DNA from: JAKFYM01 sp964612065
GTDB lineage: Bacteria > Bdellovibrionota > UBA1018 > CAIPTA01
Reading direction: 5' to 3'
Assembly: GCA_964612065.1 (NCBI GenBank)
Contig: CAZTCD010000140.1
Span: 1 to 7,358 of the forward strand
Length of the DNA stretch: 7,358 nt
Part shown: positions 1 to 6,176 of the stretch, piece after piece
Layout of the letters: each line of letters begins with the position of its first letter
Numbering within the stretch: the first letter of the stretch is position 1
Notes under the pieces: generated by a model
Database searches by the model: none
Told to the model about the DNA's origin: nothing
What the model saw: only the letters and a program-made list of their open reading frames with translations
Translations under genes and position numbers: made by a program

Positions 1-10
1 GTCCCTCCGT

Positions 11-51
11 TTCCTGACCTCTCTTCATCGTAGAGGGAGAGAGGTCAGGAA
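11..51. repeat. Perfect 14-bp inverted repeat (hairpin)
   Basis: The arms at 11-24 (TTCCTGACCTCTCT) and 38-51 (AGAGAGGTCAGGAA) are perfect reverse complements separated by a 13-nt loop. Neither strand has a T-run directly after the stem, so it is not a classical intrinsic terminator. On the minus strand it lies downstream of the 88-residue membrane protein gene. A GGAGGG motif (plus-strand positions 3-8), which looks like a ribosome binding site, sits just 2 nt beyond the stem. It could be an intercistronic RNA structure that affects stability or translation of a next gene outside the window, a factor-dependent terminator, or a protein-binding dyad. The repeat is certain; its role is not. Confidence 0.8.
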
Positions 52-78
52 CTTTAGAGGAGGATGGGGCGGCCGCTA

Positions 79-180
79 GGCCGTGTGCGGGTAAGCGTAA
101 TCCTTGGCAAAACTCGGATTTTCTTTCAGCCATGCGTCAGCCGCAGGCCCAAACCTTTCAACCGACCCAAGGTTTGCCCC
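79..180 (-). other. Open, protein-like frame directly after the TAA of the 88-residue gene
   Basis: After the TAA at 181-183, the same minus-strand frame stays open for 34 codons until a TAG at 76-78. The translation reads like a soluble protein tail, for example FGPAADAWLKENPSFAKDY. No ATG, GTG or TTG lies in frame after the TAA, so it is unlikely to be an independent gene. Possible explanations are a recent nonsense change (for example CAA to TAA) that cut a protein of about 122 residues, stop-codon readthrough, a sequencing error, or chance. A run of 34 open codons is not rare by chance, so this call is tentative. Confidence 0.3.
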
Positions 181-447
181 TTATTCAAGTCCTGCCTTCA
201 CCATGCGCTTCACGAAGATGTCGGCGATCGCCACAACTGGGATCCAGATAAGATACGGACTCCCGCATTCGCTCCACACGAAAGACAACACTTCCGCTAC
301 CTTCATGGTTTTTCTCCCCGAAAGATCGCCAAGAAAGACGGTATTTCGATAAAGGTCGATCAGGATCCATAGGAGGAGCAACACCTTCAAATCCACAAAG
401 GCCAGCCACGCGTCCAGCTTTAAAAGCACACTTGCCTGTTTATTCAT
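181..447 (-). CDS. Small two-helix membrane protein in the transfer operon
   Basis: This gene encodes 88 residues from the ATG at 445-447. That start is preferred over more upstream ones because AAAGGAAG lies just before it and it overlaps the end of the preceding gene by 8 bp, an arrangement typical of translational coupling. Two hydrophobic stretches are visible, about residues 11-33 (WLAFVDLKVLLLLWILI) and 63-79 (SPYLIWIPVVAIADIF). They are separated by a basic, polar loop with GRKTMK, and the C-terminus is short and basic. I do not recognise the family. Its position at the end of a cluster with a coupling ATPase and a replication-relaxation-like protein suggests an inner-membrane accessory of conjugation (inference). 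The same frame continues open after the stop, so the protein may once have been longer. Confidence 0.72.
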   Translation of the reverse strand: MNKQASVLLKLDAWLAFVDLKVLLLLWILIDLYRNTVFLGDLSGRKTMKVAEVLSFVWSECGSPYLIWIPVVAIADIFVKRMVKAGLE

Positions 448-1210
448 GCACTTCCTTTCCGATTTGGTTGATGTTTTTCGATTCAATGGAGCACATGGGT
501 GCGAAGAGAAGTTCCTCAAGCGAGAGCAAAAGGAACTTTTCCGTTGGCGGATTAAGCCCAAGTTTTTCTGGATTTCGCTCCAGAACCCGCGCAAGTTTTT
601 GCACTACTTCCCTGCTATCCGTGACATAGAGAACGCGATCAAATGCACTTTGCAGCCGATAGCGAAGTACAATTTCCCTATATCGTTTTTCACTTTTAGG
701 CGTGAGTTCCAGCTCCACTGCCCAGCGCTCCTTGCCGCCTGGCAATTCAAGAACTGCATCAGGATTGACCGTAGATATGTTATCTTTTTCACTCCAAAGC
801 CTGCCATTTGTGGTCGTTAAGCCTGGAAATCTCTCTCGTAAAGCATCCAAAACATCCACCAGCAGCACATCGTGGTAAATCCCGTAGCCATGAACCCGAA
901 CGGGCCTCTGCCTGAGCAACATTTCTGGATGCGTGGCCGAGAGCGCCGCGATACCTTTCCTCGTGATCGAAAAGACCACGAAGACGCCCGGGCCTGGCCG
1001 TTTGGAATCAAGCACTGGCACTCTCCATCGCTCGATGACGCGCATGCTTTCAAGCTTTCCAAGACGGTTTAGGACAGTGGATTTTGCCTTTCCCTGGAAA
1101 ACTTTCCGGCACGCTTGAGGGAAGGACAGAACCACATTCCGATAAAGCTCCGTCAGCAAAACGAGATCCCTTGGTGTCAGCGACACCCGTTTCTGCATTC
1201 TTATTTTCAT
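440..1210 (-). CDS. Replication-relaxation family-like protein (winged helix plus nuclease-fold-like domain)
   Basis: The product has 256 residues. Residues about 8-92 look like a winged helix-turn-helix: LTPRDLVLLTELYRN opens it, STVLNRLGKLESMRVIERW is the likely recognition region, and FSITRKGIAAL is the wing end. Residues about 107-200 resemble the second half of replication-relaxation (Replic_Relax) proteins: GIYHDVLLVDVLDAL, then NPDAVLEL, then WAVELELTPKSEKRY, then FDRVLYVTD. The order D151, E166/E168, K173 is reminiscent of a PD-(D/E)XK core, but nuclease activity is not shown. Family members are found on plasmids and conjugative elements beside coupling proteins and are thought to help process DNA at the origin of transfer or replication. 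The start has AAAGGA six bases upstream and lies 13 bp after the ATPase stop, so co-transcription is likely. The assignment comes from motif pattern and context, without a profile search. Confidence 0.72.
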   Translation of the reverse strand: MKIRMQKRVSLTPRDLVLLTELYRNVVLSFPQACRKVFQGKAKSTVLNRLGKLESMRVIERWRVPVLDSKRPGPGVFVVFSITRKGIAALSATHPEMLLRQRPVRVHGYGIYHDVLLVDVLDALRERFPGLTTTNGRLWSEKDNISTVNPDAVLELPGGKERWAVELELTPKSEKRYREIVLRYRLQSAFDRVLYVTDSREVVQKLARVLERNPEKLGLNPPTEKFLLLSLEELLFAPMCSIESKNINQIGKEVHE

Positions 1211-1223
1211 GGATTTCCTTTGG

Positions 1224-2519
1224 TTAAAAAGGCGCTCTGGCGAACTGCATTTCTTCCGCGATCACCATTCCATCCACGATCATGGAAATTGCGCCGGCGC
1301 CCCGTGAATAGGTTCTCAGGTTATTCGGGTCTATTTTGTATTCCTCCACGTCCCGAATGGATAGCTGCCCAGTCCGTTCCAGCTCACCCCAGTAGCCCCC
1401 CGATTCCGCGCGTTCCGTCTTTTTCTCAGACTTCCTCGTGCCAAAGTGCTTGGCAAAGAAATCCGCCGTGCCCGGATCGTTCACACCCAAGATGCACTTC
1501 ACATTGGTATTGGTGTGGAGGGCGGTCGCGAACTCCCGGCTGACACTCTCGATATCGCCCAGGCTCTGGTGCGAAAGGTGGATGGCTACCTTGGCACTCC
1601 TTGCCTTGTTGAGCAGGCCAATGAACCCCGGGTACACGAACGAGCCGAACTCATCGAGGAATAGAGACGTGAACGCCCGGTAGCCAGTTGCCTCCCGCGA
1701 GCCGACGGCCCAGGCCACCTCTTGCAGTAGAATCTTGCCTAAGCTTGCTGCCATCTCTTGATAGAGGAGCTGCGGGATCATAATCAATATTGTCTGCCTA
1801 GTTCTGGTTGCCGAATTTAAGCTAGGCACGAGCAGTTCGGTCAAAGAGAAGAAATTCCCCTCCGTGCCGCTCGCATTGACCAATCCCGCTAACTCTCCCT
1901 CCGCAAATGGCGCGAGCTGCGCGAGTAACCCAGAGAGCTTTTCCATGCGCTCTCGCTTTGGAGCGAGCAGCAGTTTTTCTGTTCCTCGCGCCAAAGAATT
2001 TTTCTCTCCCTCCAGCAAACCAGCAATAACTTGGCTCAACTTTCCATCATCTTGAAGCAGCTCGAAAATTCCCCGGAACGTAACCGCGATTCCTGCAGAT
2101 CGTAGCACCCGCACGACCAAGAGCGCGGCCTCCTGACTCACGCTCTTGAAATACTCATTCTCAAACGTAAAGCTCGAAAATATTCGGTCCACGATCTGCT
2201 GGGGGCTTCCGTAGAGCAGGGGATTTGTGATGAAGGAATCCTCAATTTTACCAAGATCAAGCCAGGCTAGGTTTTCAGCCGGAAGAGCCGTCCGCTCATA
2301 GGCCACTTTTACGCGATTTAGAATTCCGAGGTCTCCCTTGCCATCTATCAGTATAGAAGATCTTCCTTGGATCGTATCCTGGAGTAGCCAGGGTAAGATC
2401 ACACTCTCTGTTTTCCCTCGGCCTGTTGCTCCTACGACCTGCACGTGCCCACACCGCACCTCGTTTGGAATGGCGATCCTTGTGCCCATCAGGGTTCTCC
2501 CTGCAAAGATCTCGTTCAT
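1224..2519 (-). CDS. Type IV coupling protein-like ATPase (VirD4/TraD superfamily) lacking a membrane anchor
   Basis: The 431-residue product is a RecA/FtsK-like ATPase. Walker A is GATGRGKT (30-37), and Walker B is SLFLDEFG (285-292) with D289 and E290. The SILIDGKGD segment (55-63) matches the conserved strand found after Walker A in TraD/VirD4 proteins. LSHQSLGDI (315-323) fits the sensor-like glutamine motif of the TraM-recognition/TraG-D C-terminal domain. Such proteins couple relaxase-bound DNA to a type IV secretion channel at the inner membrane. The usual N-terminal pair of membrane helices is missing: the protein begins only 29 residues before Walker A and has no hydrophobic anchor. 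The gene starts inside an ATGA overlap with the upstream small membrane protein gene, which may supply the anchor. Its length is shorter than that of typical VirD4 or TraD (usually over 550 residues), consistent with a soluble form. Confidence 0.9.
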   Translation of the reverse strand: MNEIFAGRTLMGTRIAIPNEVRCGHVQVVGATGRGKTESVILPWLLQDTIQGRSSILIDGKGDLGILNRVKVAYERTALPAENLAWLDLGKIEDSFITNPLLYGSPQQIVDRIFSSFTFENEYFKSVSQEAALLVVRVLRSAGIAVTFRGIFELLQDDGKLSQVIAGLLEGEKNSLARGTEKLLLAPKRERMEKLSGLLAQLAPFAEGELAGLVNASGTEGNFFSLTELLVPSLNSATRTRQTILIMIPQLLYQEMAASLGKILLQEVAWAVGSREATGYRAFTSLFLDEFGSFVYPGFIGLLNKARSAKVAIHLSHQSLGDIESVSREFATALHTNTNVKCILGVNDPGTADFFAKHFGTRKSEKKTERAESGGYWGELERTGQLSIRDVEEYKIDPNNLRTYSRGAGAISMIVDGMVIAEEMQFARAPF

Positions 2520-2794
2520 CGTGCGCTCCGGTAGTAGTCCTCTTCGCTTCTGGTCGGCGCGACCGATTTTACTGCCCGCATGCGCTTTAAAAGTTCCTCT
2601 TCCCGCTTTTTCAACTTCTGAATGGCCCTAAACGCAATAATGCCGATCAGCGTGAACACGGCTAAGACCAGCATCATCATGTGGTCGTAGAGCCAGTGCT
2701 TGATCTCGTTTTGCCGCTGCGAAATCACCGCTACCGCCACGAGCCCTCCCATTCCGACTGCAAAATGCAGATTGTCGTCTTTCTTTTTTTCCAT
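2516..2794 (-). CDS. Small membrane protein, probable partner of the coupling ATPase
   Basis: The 92-residue product has a weak hydrophobic stretch at about 12-25 (AVGMGGLVAVAVIS) and a strong one at about 38-57 (HMMMLVLAVFTLIGIIAF). A charged helix follows (KLKKREEELLKRMR, 60-73) that could form a short coiled coil, and the tail is polar. The start at 2794 has a GGGGG-containing ribosome-binding-like site just upstream. The stop overlaps the ATPase start in an ATGA, which implies translational coupling and matched synthesis. Two helices followed by a cytoplasmic helix is what the N-terminus of an ordinary VirD4/TraD protein looks like, so this may be the detached anchor of the coupling protein (inference). 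It is the first gene of the minus-strand cluster. I know of no named family for it. Confidence 0.78.
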   Translation of the reverse strand: MEKKKDDNLHFAVGMGGLVAVAVISQRQNEIKHWLYDHMMMLVLAVFTLIGIIAFRAIQKLKKREEELLKRMRAVKSVAPTRSEEDYYRSAR

Positions 2795-3027
2795 AAGCCC
2801 CCTTTTGAAAATAAATTTGCCAGATCCCTAAAATTCATTTACTTTAAGCTATTCCCAATCAGTTGAATTCCTCCCTAAACAAAGACCTCCTTTCTTATAA
2901 GGAAGATTTTGGGGGTATGTTTTGACCTTTTCCTCTCCTAAATCACCGAAAAGATAGCGGATAAAATTTTTCAAAACCCCCGTTCTCCCTGCCTCGAATT
3001 CATCCAATTTTGCGCCGATAAGGGAAT
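2795..3027. promoter_or_regulatory. Divergent intergenic region between transfer operon and sigma-like gene
   Basis: This 233-bp region must hold the promoters for the minus-strand transfer cluster and probably for the plus-strand 450-codon gene. A possible plus-strand -10 element is TAAAAT at 2962-2967, but no good -35 lies 16-18 bp before it, which would fit a regulated or unusual promoter. I found no convincing minus-strand promoter pair. The plus gene has AAGGGA at 3020-3025, only two bases before its ATG, which is an unusually short spacing. The next in-frame codon upstream of that spacing is a TAA at 3019-3021, so no earlier start is possible. Confidence 0.5.
2890..2905. promoter_or_regulatory. 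Near-palindromic dyad, possible operator
   Basis: CTTTCTTATAAGGAAG is a 16-bp dyad with a perfect 8-bp core (CTTATAAG, 2894-2901) and a single mismatched pair of positions outside it. It lies roughly mid-way between the two divergent genes, where a regulator could act on both. No second copy was seen in the window. A role as operator is inference from position and symmetry. Confidence 0.35.
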
Positions 3028-4380
3028 ATGAAGGGAAAACGAAGTGCCAAAGCGCATTTTCTTGGGAAGGCGATTGCCCGAGAATTGAAAAGATGGAAAG
3101 CGGGGGAAATTGACGATCTCTCCTGGCTGAATTCCATCTCCTCCTATGAGCACTTCTGGCTGATCTGGGAGGGGATCTCCGCCAAAGTGAACGAAGACCT
3201 TAAACGCCAAGGCCTCTGGCACCGCGACGACGATAGTGTGGTGATTCCAGAAGAAAACGGCATCCCGAGCCTAAAGAAGCGAAAGTCCTTTGCGGCCGAG
3301 GGTTTTCCAGGCGCCGATGAATCCGTTTACGATCCAGAAGCCTTGGACGAGATTTACTTAGAGGCCAGAATTGTTGAAGATGATGCCACGGAAGAGTTCG
3401 GCGAAGTTATGGATGGCGATCCCGAGGTGGGAGGCAATTTCCTCCATCCTTATCTTCCAAGGCTCTCTACGCCCTCTAGCCATCTCCTCATGCGGCGCTA
3501 TCCTCTGGATTTGAAAGAATCCCTGGCGCGGGACTTATTTGATTCCCATGCCTACCTTACTGGAGAGAATCGCGATCTTCTTCCGGCGCTTTGTTTTTTC
3601 GAGGTCGGGATCAACGATGCAGAAACGTTCGCCGAAATTCGGCGCGAAGTTTATGAAGGTGGGCCATTTCACCAGGCAGGCAAAAAATTCGATTTCAAAG
3701 AATTTCAAAAAGATAAGCTCCGCCTCTTTCATCGTCTAAAGCGTGAAAAAGAACGTTACTTCCTCCGTAACCCACACATCCGCGACAAAAAGAACGCTCA
3801 AAGCCTTTGGGAGCGTTTTGAGATGGCCTTACAGACTCTCACCCGCAAGCAATGGAATGCCATAAAGGAAGTCCGCATGAAACGTAGGCCGCAGGTGGGA
3901 GTGGCAAGGGAGTTTCGAATTTCCCTAGATTCCTTGAGGAGCCGCATAGAGGGCGCAGAGTTAAAGCTCCGGCGGGCATTGCCGGAGCTTGCTGCATTCT
4001 TTCCTTCTACCACCTACCGGAAAAGCGTTAAATCTAACTATTCCTACGATGGGCTTTTTGACAAACGAGAGAAGGCCTGCCCGCTCTACCGAATCGATCC
4101 CAAGACCAGAATGAAACAAAAAATCCCCCCTCGTAAGGGAAGGCCAAAGAACAGAGCTGGCGTCAATGTTGCTCTCATCAAAGCATGGGCTCATGAAACC
4201 ACTCCGGTGCCGGATTTCTCCTTCACGGATTTCTATACCCAGCTCTATCCAAGAGGGGCGATCGAGCGACAGAGTGCCGGGGAAAATGCTCCTCACGACC
4301 GAGCATCAGGAAGGCACAGCTTTCACGACCGCATGCGGGCTCACCAGAAAAAACGCTCCTCCTCTGATTTTTCCGATTAA
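3028..4380 (+). CDS. Unrecognised protein with a sigma-70 region 4-like helix-turn-helix
   Basis: The product has 450 residues and I do not recognise it as a whole. Residues about 262-318 fit a sigma-70 region 4 pattern: the stretch ALQTLTRKQWNAIKEV, then VAREFRISLDSLRSRIEGA, then ELKLRRALPEL. This corresponds to the usual leucine/glutamine helix, the turn and recognition helix, and the basic end helix of ECF-like factors. A recognisable region 2 is not obvious. The N-terminus (1-65) is basic and aromatic, 90-135 is very acidic (VEDDATEEFGEVMDGDPE), 220-255 is a charged helical stretch, and 350-375 is rich in K, R and P (PLYRIDPKTRMKQKIPPRKG). The last 40 residues are polar and probably disordered. 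It is transcribed divergently from the transfer cluster and ends at an intrinsic terminator, so it is a monocistronic unit. It may regulate transfer genes or be an unusual sigma-like factor (inference). A plain DNA-binding role at the element's origin is an alternative. Confidence 0.8.
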   Translation: MKGKRSAKAHFLGKAIARELKRWKAGEIDDLSWLNSISSYEHFWLIWEGISAKVNEDLKRQGLWHRDDDSVVIPEENGIPSLKKRKSFAAEGFPGADESVYDPEALDEIYLEARIVEDDATEEFGEVMDGDPEVGGNFLHPYLPRLSTPSSHLLMRRYPLDLKESLARDLFDSHAYLTGENRDLLPALCFFEVGINDAETFAEIRREVYEGGPFHQAGKKFDFKEFQKDKLRLFHRLKREKERYFLRNPHIRDKKNAQSLWERFEMALQTLTRKQWNAIKEVRMKRRPQVGVAREFRISLDSLRSRIEGAELKLRRALPELAAFFPSTTYRKSVKSNYSYDGLFDKREKACPLYRIDPKTRMKQKIPPRKGRPKNRAGVNVALIKAWAHETTPVPDFSFTDFYTQLYPRGAIERQSAGENAPHDRASGRHSFHDRMRAHQKKRSSSDFSD

Positions 4381-4402
4381 CGAAGCCGTCAAAAATTGGG
4401 GC

Positions 4403-4431
4403 GTCTGTCTAGAGCTTAGACAGACCTTTTT
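4403..4431 (+). terminator. Rho-independent terminator of the sigma-like gene
   Basis: A perfect 9-bp stem is formed by GTCTGTCTA (4403-4411) and TAGACAGAC (4417-4425) with a 5-nt loop, followed directly by CTTTTT. It lies 22 bp after the stop of the 450-codon gene on the same strand. This separates that gene from the peptidase gene downstream. Confidence 0.88.
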
Positions 4432-4500
4432 ATGGCTAATTCCCTGAGATTCTCGTTAACCGGTGCTTGAGGCTGGTGCATCTTTTGCTTATTGCGGCGA

Positions 4501-5475
4501 ATGCGCCCAGGTAGACTAAAAGCTCCAACTCTTACCCTGTTACTATTGTATGCCATCCTGTTTATTCTGTTCTCGTTCTTGTCGACTCCCAAATCCCTAG
4601 CGGCTGAACAACAGATAAATCGCCTCCTTTCGCAGCAAGAATGCGCAGACGTGGATTTCTCCTCCAAGTTCGGCAAAGTTCGAGATCAAGGCACGAGCGG
4701 GTGGTGCTATGCATTCGCTACGTCTGATTTGTTTTCCTATAAACTAGGAGTGCGGATATCTGCACTAGACACTGTAGTTATTCATAACGAAAAGCGTGAG
4801 CTGGAAGCCGCAGGGCTCACTCAAAAGCAAATGATGGCGCGAGCTGGCTGGGCTGCGCATGCGATAATCAGGGCAAAAGAGCGCGGGGTTTGTCTGGAAA
4901 ATGCCACGAGTTCTGAGCCTGTAGGAGCCGATCTAGCCACCATAATTTTCAAGATAGAAGAGGCCCGAAAAGCTGGATCCTCAGAGAGCTTTCTAGGGTC
5001 TGGATGGGAAAGGGTATTTTTAAAAATTTCCAAAGAGGAAGCGCTCTCAATTTTTGACAATAGCCGGGAAGAGGACATCATAGCAAATTTGAGTTCGGAG
5101 AATTGCACTGTAGAAAAAAGGGTTCCCGTGAATTCGCTGGATTGGGCCCAGTTTTTAAACAACACTGGCCGGGGCCATGGTGCTCCCTTGATTCCAAAAT
5201 TGAACGACATAATCTCTAAGACGCCGGTAATCATTAATTACGATATGACAGCGTTGCTCCCCGGTAATCTAGAACAGCCTCCACGGCAGCACTTTTCTTT
5301 GATCGTTGGCAGGCGGTGGAACAAAGATAACCGCGCATGTGAATTTAAGATCCGAAACTCCTGGGGACGTGGTTCAACCGGTTACCGTCTAGGAATTGAA
5401 ACGAAAGATGGTCATCAATGGGTGGGAGAGGCATTTCTTTCCAGAAATCTTTTTGAAGTACTGGTCATTAAATAG
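4501..5475 (+). CDS. Secreted papain-family (C1) cysteine peptidase
   Basis: Taken from the ATG at 4501, the product has 324 residues. A TTG three codons upstream (4492) is possible, and neither start has a good ribosome binding site. The N-terminus is a Sec signal peptide: a basic start (RPGRLK), a hydrophobic core at 10-27, and a likely cleavage near SLAAEQ (about residue 34-35). The catalytic set of the papain fold is present: oxyanion Q63 and nucleophile C69 in RDQGTSGWCYAF, H264 in RQHFSLIVG, and N286 in IRNSWG. Only about 15-20 residues separate the signal from the catalytic domain, so no classical inhibitory propeptide is present. The Cys-His spacing (about 195 residues) is larger than in papain, implying an insertion. 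It should hydrolyse proteins or peptides outside the cytoplasm; the substrate is unknown. The MarC-like gene follows after a 59-bp gap with no terminator, so the two may be co-transcribed. Confidence 0.9.
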   Translation: MRPGRLKAPTLTLLLLYAILFILFSFLSTPKSLAAEQQINRLLSQQECADVDFSSKFGKVRDQGTSGWCYAFATSDLFSYKLGVRISALDTVVIHNEKRELEAAGLTQKQMMARAGWAAHAIIRAKERGVCLENATSSEPVGADLATIIFKIEEARKAGSSESFLGSGWERVFLKISKEEALSIFDNSREEDIIANLSSENCTVEKRVPVNSLDWAQFLNNTGRGHGAPLIPKLNDIISKTPVIINYDMTALLPGNLEQPPRQHFSLIVGRRWNKDNRACEFKIRNSWGRGSTGYRLGIETKDGHQWVGEAFLSRNLFEVLVIK

Positions 5476-5534
5476 AATCGAATTCGAGGGGCACGACCCT
5501 TTAGATGAAGCATGACTTCTGGAGAGGCGAGATA

Positions 5535-6176
5535 ATGCAACTAGACTATCATTTTCTTTTGGCGAGTTTCACAGCACTCTTTACCCTCGTTAATCCCATC
5601 GGAGCATTTCCGGTATTTTTGGGAATGACAGAGGCTCTCCCCAAGAAAACCGTCCGAACTATCGCGATTCGGGCCTGCATTACGACGGCAATCGCACTTG
5701 TCTTTTTTGCTCTAAGTGGGAATCTTCTCTTCTCGTTCTTTTCCATTTCTCTCCCTAGCTTGAAGATCGTAGGAGGGGTTCTGTTTTTTCTTATGGGATA
5801 CGATATGCTTCAGGCCCGCCTTTCGAGAATCGATATGGATCAAAACTCCCCCAAGATAGATCCTGTTGCCAAAGATATTGCGATCACACCAATCGCCATC
5901 CCGATGCTATGCGGTCCTGGCGCGATCACGGCCGTAATCTTGCAGATGCAGGAAGCTCCAGATGTGGTGAGCAAGCTCGGTGTGTTGGTGATGATTCTGT
6001 TGGTGAGTGTTCTTAGCTTTCTTATTCTGATTTCCGGAGAGAAGCTGAAGGCGCTAGTTGGCGAGAGTGGCAACAAGGTGTTCCTACGACTGATGGGAAT
6101 CATCGTCATGGTGATCGCCGTGGAATTCTTCTTCTCGGGGTTACGGCCTATAGTTCAGTCAATGCATTTGAACTGA
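5535..6176 (+). CDS. MarC-family integral membrane protein
   Basis: The product has 213 residues from the ATG at 5535, within the usual range for this family. That start is chosen over the ATG at 5505 because GGAGAGGCGA lies just before it and the protein then begins as MarC proteins do, directly with the first helix. Six hydrophobic segments are visible at about 7-26, 45-65, 76-93, 116-137, 147-167 and 181-202. The two family signatures are present: VNPIGAFPVFL (19-29) and TPIAIPMLCGPGAIT (118-132), the pseudo-repeated Pro/Gly motifs in the first and fourth helices. The family resides in the inner membrane; its transport role is unresolved, and the old link to multiple antibiotic resistance was not upheld in E. 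coli. It is not a typical conjugation gene, so it is probably cargo or chromosomal background. Confidence 0.93.
   Translation: MQLDYHFLLASFTALFTLVNPIGAFPVFLGMTEALPKKTVRTIAIRACITTAIALVFFALSGNLLFSFFSISLPSLKIVGGVLFFLMGYDMLQARLSRIDMDQNSPKIDPVAKDIAITPIAIPMLCGPGAITAVILQMQEAPDVVSKLGVLVMILLVSVLSFLILISGEKLKALVGESGNKVFLRLMGIIVMVIAVEFFFSGLRPIVQSMHLN

Noticed and set aside
26..28. Minus-strand ATG inside the hairpin as a gene start
   Set aside because: No ribosome binding site precedes it and only nine codons are visible before the window edge. The GGAGGG further on fits a start outside the window better.
64..372. Plus-strand open frame of 102 codons beginning next to AGAGGAGG
   Set aside because: The SD-like motif directly abuts the ATG with no spacing. 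The frame is antisense to the 88-residue membrane gene, and its translation is rich in P, R and H with no domain features.
448..594. N-terminal extension of the small membrane protein up to position 594
   Set aside because: The extension lies wholly inside the preceding gene in another frame and is polar and unlike the rest. The ATG at 445-447 has its own ribosome-binding-like site.
446..820. Plus-strand open frame of 124 codons
   Set aside because: It is antisense to the replication-relaxation-like gene, which has family motifs and a good start site.
2907..2981. TTTTGGGGG and AAAACCCCC as an inverted repeat
   Set aside because: The second copy is the complement read in the same direction, not the reverse complement, so no stem can form.
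4416..4676. Minus-strand open frame of 86 codons over the peptidase signal peptide
   Set aside because: It is a shadow of the peptidase gene with no start site support or recognisable features.
5505..5534. Earlier ATG for the MarC-like protein
   Set aside because: It adds ten polar residues not expected in the family and lacks a well-spaced ribosome binding site; the ATG at 5535 has one.
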